DNA of 23,512 bases from a virus. Shown here in pieces: positions 5,974 to 15,020 of the stretch (within the stretch, counting starts at the first letter, position 1; each line of letters starts with the position of its first letter). The notes below the pieces were generated by a model that saw only the letters and a list, made by a program, of their open reading frames with translations, was not told where the DNA came from and searched no databases. Location of the stretch: positions 1 through 23,512 of the IMG/VR virus record IMGVR_UViG_3300031227_000439. One strand, 5' to 3'. The position numbers were made by a program, and so were the translations under genes.

Positions 5974-8580
5974 CTAAAATTCTACACTTGTTTTTATATC
6001 TATATCTTCTGTTTGTTGATCACTTATATCATGTGATACAACATAAACTTTTTTACTTTGTAAAACATTTGCTAGTCTTTCATAATCTATTATATCACTA
6101 GTATTTGTTGAATCACCATTTGTATTACCGGCAGAGTTTATTGAATTTAATAATGGAGTATAACGTTGTGTGGAGGCTCTATTTATAATATATTCTCCAC
6201 CCTCGGCTTCTACGTCACCCATATTGATTCCACCAGCGGCATGTAAAGGTCCATTTAATATACCACCACCAGCGGCATATTCTGTGTTTGAAATTGTTGA
6301 AGTTTGTATAACTGCATCTGCTGCAATAATTGCTGTTTGTATTCCGGCAAGTATTGCTCCAGCTGGACCCATTTCAGCATAACCAGCCCAAGTCCCAATA
6401 ATAGCTGATGCTGCATTCATTATTACATTTGCTATCTGGAATTTTTTGTTTTTATTAAATGCTTCTTCTTTTGCTTCATTTTCTGCTTTTAATTGATCTT
6501 CATTCCTATCTGTTTTAGCTTTATTAAAATTTTCATCAAGTTTATCTAATTTTGATGTATATTGTGATTCAGTTAATAATCCATCTTTATATTGTTTTTC
6601 TAATCTTTTTTTATCATTTATAAATTTTCTTTCAGCTAATTTATCTTCATCACTATATTTTTTGTTTATTTTTGTTAATTCTAAATCTCTTTGAGCATCA
6701 TTAAAGGCCATTAATTGATTTGAAATAGACATAACTTGATTGAAATTTTCATTTCTCATATCAATAGTGTCTTGTTGTTTTTGTGCCTCTGTTTCTGCAA
6801 GTTTTTTATCAGTTTCTATTTTTAATTTTAATAAATCAGCATCAGTTTTTTCTTGGTTCTTAGTTTTTATATCATTTAATTTATCTACATCATCAATATA
6901 TTTATTATCAATTTTTAATAATTCTAATTTTAATTTTTCAGCAGACCATTTTTCTATTGTAGCTTTTTCCTCTATAATTACTTTATTTTTCTTTAATAAT
7001 TCCTTATATATTTTAACTCTATCATCTACTTCTTTTTGTGTTGCAATTGTAGTGTCTTTTAATTCTCTTTTATTTTGTTCCAAATATAATTTACTCTGTA
7101 TTTCTAAAGCTGTTAATTGTTGCTTCATGAATAATTCATCATTCTTTAATATCTGTTTATTTGTGTCTTCATTTATTTTTATTCTTGTAGTAGCATATAT
7201 ATAATTTGCTTCTTGGATAAGTGCTGTGTTTGAACCAGCAGCAACTAATCTTGCATCATGTTCTTGTTTTGCTATTCTCAATAACATTTTTTGATTATTA
7301 ACTAATCTTTTTGTTTCTTCATCAATTAAATCTTGTGTTAATTCTGCTTCACCTTCTAATACACTTTTGTTTTTTGCTTCATTATATTTTACTTGTGATT
7401 TTAATGCCTTTAATGTATCAGCTAAACCTTTTAATCTTATCTTATTTTGTTCTCTTATTGTGTTTGTTTCAACTTCTGTGATCTTTGCTCTATCTTCTTC
7501 TACATTTTTCATTTGATTTATTATTTTAATACCATCATCCCTAAATTGTGCTTTTGCTTTTGTTAATTTACCAATATCTTCTATTGTTGATAATGTTCTA
7601 CCATTTTCATCTTCCCATGCTTTTATTGCTGTAGCATGTTTATCCCTCAATAATTTTATTTCTGCATCAGCTAATTTTTTTGTTGTATTAAAATCATCAT
7701 TTACTTGACCTAATTTTTCTTTTGCTAAATCTTTAGAAGCTTTTAATCTATCTACTTCACTTTTTGTTGTATCTTTAATAATAGCATCCAGCTCTTTCAT
7801 TTTTGTCATAGCTCTTGCTGTTGTCGCATCATTTACAGCTCTTTCTACAGCAGTTTCTCTTAAAGTTTTATTGTATTCTTTTTGTGCATCAGCAGCATCC
7901 CCCATAGCTTTCGCTAATTCTCCTGCTGCTTTTGCTGCTTCCTTAAAATCTCCTTGAAAAATCAATTTAATAATTTCACCAATAGCCTCTAATGAATTTA
8001 CAAACGTATCAATCATAGCTGATATACCAGCAATTTGATCACTAATCCATTCAGTTATAGGCTTAAATTTACTTAAAGCAGCAACCATTAAACCCATTAA
8101 TAATACAATAGCTGTCACAATAAGTCCTATTGGATTTGCTGCTACAACTACACCAAAAGCTCTTACAGCTCCCATAGCTCCTTGTAATAATTTTGGTAAT
8201 GACCCTATAATTCCACCAAATTTACCGAACATTCCAGCACTTTTACCCATAGTAGTACCCATTTTACCAGTACTTTTTGTTGCTCCAGCAGCACTTTTAC
8301 TCATTTTATCAGTACTTTTTGTTGTACTTTGTAATGTTTTATCAGTAGATTTATATTCTTTGTTTAATTTACCAACCTGTTTCTCATTATTTTTTATATT
8401 TGTAGCATTTTTAGTAAATGCTTCACTATTCTCTTTACCAGAATTTTTCAATTGAGTTTGTGATGCTTCTAAATCTTTTGTAGATTGATTTAATGTTGTT
8501 ATTTCTGTATTGATATCCTTTAAAGAATTCTCCATTGCTTGCGCATCAAGATTAATCTTATATGTTATTTCTTCCGCCAT
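5974..8580 (-). CDS. Tape measure protein
   Basis: 868-aa protein with the classic layout. The N-terminal helical coil is rich in Lys/Thr/Ser (about 1-120), followed by a Gly-rich segment. A hydrophobic segment lies near 140-165 (VVVAANPIGLIVTAIVLLMG). A long heptad-like, highly charged coil spans about 240-690. A hydrophobic Ala-rich helix with IIGTWAGYAEMGPAGAIL precedes the C-terminal AAGGGILNGPLHAAGGI and EGGEYIINR, an ending I associate with tape measures of Bacteroidota phages. Tape measures set tail length and help DNA entry; by the usual rule of about 0.15 nm per residue the tail would be near 130 nm. It is placed after fibres and holin rather than before the tail tip genes. Its start overlaps the holin end by 23 nt. 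Confidence 0.88.
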   Translation of the reverse strand: MAEEITYKINLDAQAMENSLKDINTEITTLNQSTKDLEASQTQLKNSGKENSEAFTKNATNIKNNEKQVGKLNKEYKSTDKTLQSTTKSTDKMSKSAAGATKSTGKMGTTMGKSAGMFGKFGGIIGSLPKLLQGAMGAVRAFGVVVAANPIGLIVTAIVLLMGLMVAALSKFKPITEWISDQIAGISAMIDTFVNSLEAIGEIIKLIFQGDFKEAAKAAGELAKAMGDAADAQKEYNKTLRETAVERAVNDATTARAMTKMKELDAIIKDTTKSEVDRLKASKDLAKEKLGQVNDDFNTTKKLADAEIKLLRDKHATAIKAWEDENGRTLSTIEDIGKLTKAKAQFRDDGIKIINQMKNVEEDRAKITEVETNTIREQNKIRLKGLADTLKALKSQVKYNEAKNKSVLEGEAELTQDLIDEETKRLVNNQKMLLRIAKQEHDARLVAAGSNTALIQEANYIYATTRIKINEDTNKQILKNDELFMKQQLTALEIQSKLYLEQNKRELKDTTIATQKEVDDRVKIYKELLKKNKVIIEEKATIEKWSAEKLKLELLKIDNKYIDDVDKLNDIKTKNQEKTDADLLKLKIETDKKLAETEAQKQQDTIDMRNENFNQVMSISNQLMAFNDAQRDLELTKINKKYSDEDKLAERKFINDKKRLEKQYKDGLLTESQYTSKLDKLDENFNKAKTDRNEDQLKAENEAKEEAFNKNKKFQIANVIMNAASAIIGTWAGYAEMGPAGAILAGIQTAIIAADAVIQTSTISNTEYAAGGGILNGPLHAAGGINMGDVEAEGGEYIINRASTQRYTPLLNSINSAGNTNGDSTNTSDIIDYERLANVLQSKKVYVVSHDISDQQTEDIDIKTSVEF

Positions 8581-9010
8581 TATTTAATTTGTTTTTTATT
8601 AAAAAATCTACTTTGTCTTTTATTATTAAAAATAATTTATTTTTTGTTATGATAAACATATTATTGAAAATTGAACTAACTTCACCTGCACAAAGCAAGC
8701 CAACTAATAATGTTGTAAAGTCCCACATACCAGAAAGAAAAAATGTTGATTGAAATAAAAATAATGATAATATAGCCATTAAATAGGCTGTTAATTTATT
8801 ACCTGTACCTCTTACTAATCTACTAAATCTTATTTTCTCTTTTGTTTTTTTCAATGCCCATAATTTTACAACCATATCAACCATTATCAGTATCAACATT
8901 GTCAATAAACTCATTTGTATCGGTGCAAACCATGCTAAACCTAAACCTAAACACTTGAATAACCAAGAGGATGTTTTCATATTTAACATGAATAATTTAA
9001 TGTATTCCAT
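8558..9010 (-). CDS. Phage holin (holin_4_1-like)
   Basis: 150-aa membrane protein with hydrophobic segments at about 15-32, 33-51, 74-95 and 97-110. The sequence DMVVKLWALKKTKEKIRFSRL followed by GNKLTAYLMAI and then GEVSSIFNNM matches the holin 4_1 pattern: an Asp in the first helix, a basic loop, and an E-SI-NN helix near the end. Holins form inner-membrane lesions that release endolysin and time lysis. No endolysin gene is visible in the window. It lies between the fibre genes and the tape measure. The start at 9010 has the A-rich leader; the end overlaps the tape measure ATG. Confidence 0.78.
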   Translation of the reverse strand: MEYIKLFMLNMKTSSWLFKCLGLGLAWFAPIQMSLLTMLILIMVDMVVKLWALKKTKEKIRFSRLVRGTGNKLTAYLMAILSLFLFQSTFFLSGMWDFTTLLVGLLCAGEVSSIFNNMFIITKNKLFLIIKDKVDFLIKNKLNNGGRNNI

Positions 9011-9053
9011 AATTTATTTTTTATTTTTTATTAGTTAATTCACTTATATTTCT

Positions 9054-10883
9054 TTATTTCCAATCAGCAGGAATAGCAGCATAATTTGTTAAATTAGTAG
9101 CACCATCAAAACAATCAGTTCCTGTTGGCTCCGGGACTAAATCCCATAACGCAGGTGCATTTCCTACCAAACCAGTTCCTATACCATCAAAACAATTTGC
9201 GTATGATGTAGCACCTGTACAATTATCAAATAAACCTGAAGGTATGCCTGTTATTGATGTATCATCCCTAAAAGTGTTTGAAAAACTTTCTACTTTTGTA
9301 TTATAATCAAATAACCCACTTGGTATTGCTGTTAATGATGGCATCTTTGAAAAGGCATAACGAAAAGTTGTAACCTCTATATTATTATCAAACAAATTAT
9401 CTGGTATTGTTGTTAATGATGAGCAATATCTAAACATAAAACTCATATCAGTAACACCAGTATTATAATCAAATATACCACTTGTGATTCCTGTTATATC
9501 AGTGACATAAAAAACACCAGAAAAGTTTGTCACTTCTGTATTATATCTAAATATATCTACTGGTATATCAGTTATATTTGTATTAGCAAAACAAGAATCA
9601 AATCTTGTCACTTCTGTATTATATCTAAATATATCTACTGGTATATCAGTTATATTAGTATCATGAAAACAAAAAGCAAAGTTTTTCGATAATATATTAT
9701 TATCAAATAAATTATCTGGTATAGATGTAATTGGTGTTTTATTAAAAATATAAGAAAATTGTAAATTATTTATATTATTATCAAATAAACCACTTGGTAT
9801 TTCTGTTATATTTGTTTCAGCGAAGCAATAATCACATCGTGTCATATCAACAACATAATCAAATAAACCTGATGTTATACCTGTTAAATCACTTCTATTA
9901 AAAGTAGCATAGAAATCCCAGGCTTTTATTGTATATCTAAATAAATCAGTTGGTATTTCTGTTATACTTGTGCTATCAAAAGTCCTTAAAAATTTTAATG
10001 CTTCTGTATTATACTTAAATAAATCATCTGGTATAGATGCTAATGAAGAACATAAATAAAATGTATATTGAAATGTAGTCACTAATGGTGTATTATCAAA
10101 TAGACCAGAAGGTATAGATGTTATAGGTGTGTCTTCAAAAACACTTGCAAAATTTACAGTAAGAACACAATTATCAAATAACCCAGTAGGTATAGATGTT
10201 ATATCTGTATTATCAAAACAACTTTGAAAATTTCCAGCATTAACAGAATTATCAAATAACCCACTTGGTATAGATGTTATTGGTGTATTCTGAAAAGTTT
10301 TTACAAAACTACCATTAACAGTACTATAATCAAATAAACCACTTGGTATAGATGTTATATCTGTTGTAGAAAATGCTTCTGTAAATGATCCTGTTACTCT
10401 ATTATAATCAAATATACCACTTGGTATAGATGTTATAGATGTGTTCTTACAAAATACATTAAAACTTAAAACCTCGGACAATCTACCATTTTCATCTGGT
10501 AATGTTGTTAAATTAACACAATTATTAAAGTTTATTTGCTTCAATCTCATATTATTCCCAAAGCTTTTTATTTCAGTTATAAAAGGAGCAATAGCTCCAT
10601 TATTTACGTAAAATGTCTCACATTTACCTTCAATTGATATATCATATGTTCCGGCAGAAGCAAATATATGAGTATTATTTGCATCATTATAAGTAATTAT
10701 ACTATCACTTATAGTTCCATCACCCCAATTAACTATATAATTATATTCATAACCAGAAGATGTTGGGAGACTTATAGATTGTGCTGCTCCTACCACTACC
10801 GTAAATATAAAAGGTTCTATTGTATAATTTAACAAATTATTATTATCTGTTAATAAACTATTATTTATTTTTAATAATCCCAT
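9054..10883 (-). CDS. PKD plus leucine-rich-repeat adhesin/tail fibre
   Basis: 609-aa protein. Residues about 22-95 form a PKD-like domain, with NWGDGT at 52-57 and HIFASAGTYDISIEG. From about 112 to 560 there are 16 repeats of about 25 residues, typically ITSIPSGLFDYNT-VTSF---F--T, resembling BspA-like leucine-rich repeats of surface proteins. The C-terminus (PALWDLVPEPTGTDCFDG and NYAAIPADW) looks like a cap. Known: PKD and such LRR domains bind proteins or glycans on surfaces. Inference: a receptor-binding or surface-adhesion component of the virion, because it lies between a fibre and the holin. There is no signal peptide, which fits a virion part rather than a secreted host protein. It has recent internal duplication. 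Confidence 0.75.
   Translation of the reverse strand: MGLLKINNSLLTDNNNLLNYTIEPFIFTVVVGAAQSISLPTSSGYEYNYIVNWGDGTISDSIITYNDANNTHIFASAGTYDISIEGKCETFYVNNGAIAPFITEIKSFGNNMRLKQINFNNCVNLTTLPDENGRLSEVLSFNVFCKNTSITSIPSGIFDYNRVTGSFTEAFSTTDITSIPSGLFDYSTVNGSFVKTFQNTPITSIPSGLFDNSVNAGNFQSCFDNTDITSIPTGLFDNCVLTVNFASVFEDTPITSIPSGLFDNTPLVTTFQYTFYLCSSLASIPDDLFKYNTEALKFLRTFDSTSITEIPTDLFRYTIKAWDFYATFNRSDLTGITSGLFDYVVDMTRCDYCFAETNITEIPSGLFDNNINNLQFSYIFNKTPITSIPDNLFDNNILSKNFAFCFHDTNITDIPVDIFRYNTEVTRFDSCFANTNITDIPVDIFRYNTEVTNFSGVFYVTDITGITSGIFDYNTGVTDMSFMFRYCSSLTTIPDNLFDNNIEVTTFRYAFSKMPSLTAIPSGLFDYNTKVESFSNTFRDDTSITGIPSGLFDNCTGATSYANCFDGIGTGLVGNAPALWDLVPEPTGTDCFDGATNLTNYAAIPADWK
9160..10550. repeat. Sixteen coding LRR repeats of about 75-81 bp
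   Basis: DNA of the LRR domain repeats with a period of about 25-27 codons; the block GGTATAGATGTTAT recurs many times. Repeats 11 and 12 are almost identical: 9527-9578 and 9605-9656 match over 52 nt at a 78-nt offset. Confidence 0.85.
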
Positions 10884-10890
10884 ATTTTAT

Positions 10891-13800
10891 TTATTCTACT
10901 AAAGCTATTTTATAAAGTGTTCCACCTATCTCAACCTCTACAAAATCAGTTGTGACTAATGTTACTCCACTTGTTATTACATCACCTAATTTCCATGTGG
11001 CTGAACCACTTGAAGGATCCGATGTTGTTAATGTTGAAACATTTGTATTTCCATTTATGTTAGAATCTGCATGTGAGACATATAATTGTCCGCCATAAAC
11101 AATAGCTGTCTGTATCTTACCATCACTTGACATTGCTATTCCTCTCCAAGATCTAGAACTATCTTTTGCTGTCCATGTATATCCATAATCATTTGAAATA
11201 TAAATATAACCAGTTGCAACAGCTGTCTGTATCTTACCATCACTTGACATTGCAATATCTCTCCAATCTTCTGATGTTGCTTTTGCTGTCCATGTATATC
11301 CATAATCATTTGAAATATAAATATAACCATTATCAACAGCTGTCTGTATCTTACCATCACTTGACATTGCAACACTATCCCAAGTTCTTGAACTATCTTT
11401 TGCTGTCCATGTATATCCATAATCATTTGAAATATAAATATAACCATGATATTCAACAGCTGTCTGTATTTTACCATCACTAGACATTGCAATGCCACTC
11501 CATTCTTCTGATGTTGCTTTTTGTGTCCATGTATATCCATAATCATTTGATACAAAAATCTCACCATGATATTCAACAGCTGTCTGTATCTTACCATCAC
11601 TTGACATTGCTATTCCTCTCCAATATCTAGAACTATCTTTTGCTGTCCATGTATATCCATAATCATTTGAAATATAAATATAACCAATTGCAACAGCTGT
11701 CTGTATCTTACCATCACTTGACATTGCTATTCCTCTCCAAGATCTAGAACTATCTTTTGCTGTCCATGTATATCCATAATCATTTGAAATATAAATATAA
11801 CCAGTTGCAACAGCTGTCTGTATCTTACCATCACTTGACATTGCAACACTATCCCAAGTTCTTGAACTATCTTTTGCTGTCCATGTATCACCTATATTAC
11901 TCAAATATAATTGATTTTCAGTTATTCCAACTCTACCAAAATAAGCACCACCATGTAATTGTGATAAAGCCATTTGGTCTGTACTCAAATAACTTTGGTT
12001 TTCTGTACCACCTGTTATATTACCACCAATAGCTAAATTATCTGTTGATGTTACAGGTGAAATTATTGATCCACTTCTATCCCAATATGAATTTGCATCT
12101 ACATAATTTGTAATAGCAGAAGCTGTAGCTAATTCATTAGCTGTTGATCCTGAATCTAAAACATCTACTATATCTGTTATTAAATCACCATCATTAAATG
12201 ATATACTATCAGCAGAAAAACCACCATCTACTACTGTATCACCACTTAAAATAATTGTATCACCACTTGTAGATAAACAAGAACAGGTTTTATTAATCCA
12301 TGTTCCACCACTATAATATAATGTTTGTCCTTCTGTAGGACTTGTAATTGTTGTGTCTGTTAAATTTACTAATGTTGCTCCATGTATTGTTGTTGCTGAA
12401 ATTGTATCTACTATAAGATGTTGAACATTTAATTCTGAAATTAAAGTGTCTTCAACATCAGTTAATCCAGTTATTGTTTCTCCATCAAAAATTATATTAC
12501 CATGTAATGTTGTGTCACCAGTTATAGTTAAATATCCTTCAACATCCAAACCTACATACATTTCAATTCCGTCTTTAGTAATTAACATTCGCTTTGATCC
12601 AGCACTATCATTTATACCAGCATCACTTGTCCAAAATTGTAATTTAGTAGCAGAATTATAAGAACCCAAACCACCACCAAAATAAGTATTATTTTCAGCT
12701 GTAGTATTATATGAGAAAAATGCCATTACTGGATCATTTGTTGTGTAATAATTAGAACATACTATTCCACCTTGTGAAACAGCACTACCTGTTATTTCTC
12801 CTACTTTTATAAAGCTATCAGTACCATTTATTAAATTTATATTATCATATACGTTTAATTCTCCACCAATACTTAAACCACTAACATTATATGTCAATCC
12901 AGTAGAACCAATCAAATTATTTCCATCACTATAAGCGACTTGTGTATCTGTTATTGTTGTTCCAGTAGTTCCACCTACATAAGCCTTTATAGCATCTGCT
13001 GTTGCTAATTCATTTATTGTTGCTGATACACTCAAATCTGTTGTTATTCCACTTATTGTTTGACTATCAAAAATTATATTACCATTAAATGTAGTGTCAC
13101 CTGATATAGTTAATGAAGATGTTGGTGAATTTGTATTTATACCTACACCATTTGAAGCTCTAATTAAAAATTGTGATTGATCTGTACTATTAAAATCTGT
13201 ACCAGTTCTATCAGACCAAGTAAAAGTTCCTGTATGATTTGAACCAGCTCTATTACCAATTGCAAAAGAATCAGTTCCTGTAGCAGTATTTGTAGTACCA
13301 AATGAAAAAGAATTATTACCTTGGGATATACAATTATACCCACCAGCAAAAGATCTATAACCAACATTCAATATATCCCATTGATCTGCTGTTACAAGTC
13401 CTATTCTAAAAGCAGCTTTGTTTGGGATCCACATAAATCTTGTTCCTGAACCAGTTATTGGTAAAGAACCATTCGTTCCTTCTGAATATATTGTACCATT
13501 AACTTTTAATTCATTAGTGTTAAAAGTTAAATCAGCAGATCCAACTAAATTAGTCCCATCACTATAAGCGACTTGTGTATCTGTTATTGTTGTTGTTAAA
13601 TCATCTAAACTTGTATCACCTGAAAGGAAATTAGCATCTGTCTCTGTTTCTGTATAGTATCTTTCATCATGATTGTGTGTAGGATCCCACTCAACATCAG
13701 TAGTTCCTTCCATTGTAAATGTTACAGGATTTGTATTTCCAGAACCACTTACAGCAGTCAAATAATAATTTCCAGTTAATTCACCTTCAATATCATATAC

Positions 13801-13923
13801 AGCTTTTGCTGTTGCTAATTCATAATGTGTTGAAGCAGAACTAACTAATTCAGTTATTCCAGTTATATTTGTAACACCACTAGCATCAAATGTGTTATTA
13901 ATTTCAAATTGTTTTACTCTCAT
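10891..13923 (-). CDS. Large tail fibre with a seven-repeat Asp-box beta-propeller
   Basis: 1010-aa protein. The N-terminal two thirds consist of phage-fibre modules, with ELATA-AI-Y, TITDTQVAYSDG twice, GDTTFNGNIIFD and GDTTLHGNIIFD. From about 671 to 953 there are seven repeats of 39-40 residues, each with a core like SNDYGYTWT, then W-GIAMSSDGKIQTA. SNDYGYTW is an Asp-box (S-x-D-x-G-x-T-W). Six copies are canonical; the first blade (SNIGDTW) lacks the Asp, and a last strand LYVSHADSN probably closes the ring. Seven repeats predict a seven-bladed propeller. The C-terminal WKLGDVITSG and VEVEIGGTLYKIALVE looks like a fibre tip or trimerisation end. Sialidases use the same fold, but no catalytic residues are evident, so glycan binding is more likely than cleavage. 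Role: host recognition at the tail tip. Confidence 0.8.
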   Translation of the reverse strand: MRVKQFEINNTFDASGVTNITGITELVSSASTHYELATAKAVYDIEGELTGNYYLTAVSGSGNTNPVTFTMEGTTDVEWDPTHNHDERYYTETETDANFLSGDTSLDDLTTTITDTQVAYSDGTNLVGSADLTFNTNELKVNGTIYSEGTNGSLPITGSGTRFMWIPNKAAFRIGLVTADQWDILNVGYRSFAGGYNCISQGNNSFSFGTTNTATGTDSFAIGNRAGSNHTGTFTWSDRTGTDFNSTDQSQFLIRASNGVGINTNSPTSSLTISGDTTFNGNIIFDSQTISGITTDLSVSATINELATADAIKAYVGGTTGTTITDTQVAYSDGNNLIGSTGLTYNVSGLSIGGELNVYDNINLINGTDSFIKVGEITGSAVSQGGIVCSNYYTTNDPVMAFFSYNTTAENNTYFGGGLGSYNSATKLQFWTSDAGINDSAGSKRMLITKDGIEMYVGLDVEGYLTITGDTTLHGNIIFDGETITGLTDVEDTLISELNVQHLIVDTISATTIHGATLVNLTDTTITSPTEGQTLYYSGGTWINKTCSCLSTSGDTIILSGDTVVDGGFSADSISFNDGDLITDIVDVLDSGSTANELATASAITNYVDANSYWDRSGSIISPVTSTDNLAIGGNITGGTENQSYLSTDQMALSQLHGGAYFGRVGITENQLYLSNIGDTWTAKDSSRTWDSVAMSSDGKIQTAVATGYIYISNDYGYTWTAKDSSRSWRGIAMSSDGKIQTAVAIGYIYISNDYGYTWTAKDSSRYWRGIAMSSDGKIQTAVEYHGEIFVSNDYGYTWTQKATSEEWSGIAMSSDGKIQTAVEYHGYIYISNDYGYTWTAKDSSRTWDSVAMSSDGKIQTAVDNGYIYISNDYGYTWTAKATSEDWRDIAMSSDGKIQTAVATGYIYISNDYGYTWTAKDSSRSWRGIAMSSDGKIQTAIVYGGQLYVSHADSNINGNTNVSTLTTSDPSSGSATWKLGDVITSGVTLVTTDFVEVEIGGTLYKIALVE
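11066..11911. repeat. Seven near-identical 117-120 bp propeller repeats
   Basis: The block CTGTCTGTAT begins at 11106, 11223, 11340, 11460, 11580, 11697 and 11814, giving steps of 117, 117, 120, 120, 117 and 117. Most differences cluster in short blocks: SSR versus TSE after the Asp-box, and ATG, EYHG, DNG or AIG before the next strand. Confidence 0.9.
12923..13594. repeat. Duplicated fibre module, two copies 633 nt apart
   Basis: An identical 39-nt tract lies at 12923-12961 and 13556-13594 (encodes TITDTQVAYSDG). Related copies of the GDTT--GNIIFD block also occur near 12480 and 13065, indicating module duplication inside the fibre gene. Confidence 0.8.
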
Positions 13924-13938
13924 ATTTTTATATTCTTT

Positions 13939-14970
13939 TTATATTTGTGCTTCAAATGTCCAAACACCACTTGTTCTTTTTTGTGTTTCTAAATAACCTA
14001 ATGTGTTTATAAATGTTCTATAACTACCATCTACACTTTCTGTTCCGTAATAATGGTAGGTTGCTATATTTTGAAATATATTCTTAATGTTTGTGTCTCC
14101 ATTTATAGTAACATCATCACTAAATATAGTAGCACCACTAAAAGTTTTTGTATCAAGAATTGTCACGTCACCAGAAATAGGAACATAACTTCCACCTACA
14201 GCTGTTATAACTTTTTCATCAATATATGTTTTTACAGCTAATGCTGAACCTATGTTTGTGTTAGAAGCAAATGTTAAACCTGTGTCTGTAATTATTTCAT
14301 CAAAATAATTTCCTTCTGTGTCATATAAATTTGTAAATGTTGTGGTTCCTGATAAATTAACATCATCACTAAAACTTTTATCACCTTCTATTGTTTGGTT
14401 ATTAATTAAATCTACAAATAAACTTGAACCTTCTACACTTTCTAAACTTGTCTCGGCTCCATTTATTCTAATTAATTCCATGCCATTACCAGAAAATGTT
14501 GTGCCTCCTGTTAATTGCTCAAAACTATTTATATAATCTTTTTCTACATATGAACCACTCTCACCAACTAATATCATATCATTAGTTATACCTGAAGGTG
14601 TGTCTGTTAAATTTGTTATTGTTGTTGCTATTGTATTTGTTATAAATTCAACAGCATTACCAGCAGCATTTACAGCTAGTATTGTTGAAGCTGAATATGA
14701 ACCTGGTGTGTCAGATAATTCTAAAAAACTTGAAGTACCTGATGAAGAAGCAATTTCTACAATTTCATCACCAAATCTACCCCATATTCTATCATCTGAT
14801 GTGTTTAAGAATAATTCTCCATCATATAAATCTGTTACTAACCATCCACCTTGTGTATGATCTAAAACATCTACCGCTGTTGAGCCACTTGGGATTGTAG
14901 GAACCTCAGAAGATATACTTGATCTTTTTAAAGTCATTCTTCTGTTAAAAATTTCTAAATTATTTGACAT
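13939..14970 (-). CDS. Tail fibre/appendage protein
   Basis: 343-aa protein with modular fibre sequence. An N-terminal segment (about 1-75) contains STAVDVLDHTQGGWLVTDLYDGELFLNTSDDRIW, which would attach to the virion. It is followed by FLELSDTPGSYSASTILAVNAAG, a motif common in phage fibres, and repeated Ser/Thr/Gly beta segments with TNLTDTPSGI, SGTTTFTNLYD and FSGATIFSDDVTINGDTNI. The C-terminus YHYYGTESVDGSYRTFINTLG and GVWTFEAQI looks like a trimeric tip. No enzymatic motif is seen. It is first of the fibre series and has a 35-bp element just upstream. It shares style, not clear identity, with the next fibre gene and may be a base to which longer fibres attach. Confidence 0.75.
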   Translation of the reverse strand: MSNNLEIFNRRMTLKRSSISSEVPTIPSGSTAVDVLDHTQGGWLVTDLYDGELFLNTSDDRIWGRFGDEIVEIASSSGTSSFLELSDTPGSYSASTILAVNAAGNAVEFITNTIATTITNLTDTPSGITNDMILVGESGSYVEKDYINSFEQLTGGTTFSGNGMELIRINGAETSLESVEGSSLFVDLINNQTIEGDKSFSDDVNLSGTTTFTNLYDTEGNYFDEIITDTGLTFASNTNIGSALAVKTYIDEKVITAVGGSYVPISGDVTILDTKTFSGATIFSDDVTINGDTNIKNIFQNIATYHYYGTESVDGSYRTFINTLGYLETQKRTSGVWTFEAQI

Positions 14971-14985
14971 TATTAATTGTTAATT

Positions 14986-15020
14986 TTTTATATAAAAGTA
15001 TATTATGAAAATTTTGTTTT
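14986..15020 (-). promoter_or_regulatory. 35-bp late-promoter-like element, copy C
   Basis: AAAACAAAA, 12 bp, ACTTTTATATAAAA on the - strand, 15 nt before the ATG at 14970. Its upstream end touches the stop codon of the 98-aa gene. It would drive fibres, holin and tape measure. Confidence 0.75.

Noticed and set aside
6740-7204. 154-codon open frame antisense to the tape measure gene
   Set aside because: Low-complexity Phe/Ser sequence mirrors the Lys/Glu-rich coil codons on the coding strand.
11136-11600. 154-codon open frame in another - strand frame across the propeller repeats, plus + strand frames
   Set aside because: The repeats keep alternative frames open by copying the same stop-free unit; the frame in use has Asp-box motifs and full-length flanks.
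11066-11911. Regular repeats that could suggest a CRISPR array
   Set aside because: Units are 117-120 bp with no unique spacers and are in frame within a coding gene.
11066-11911. Possible diversity-generating retroelement target in the fibre
   Set aside because: No reverse transcriptase or template repeat is seen in the window, and variation is in shuffled blocks rather than adenine-specific changes.
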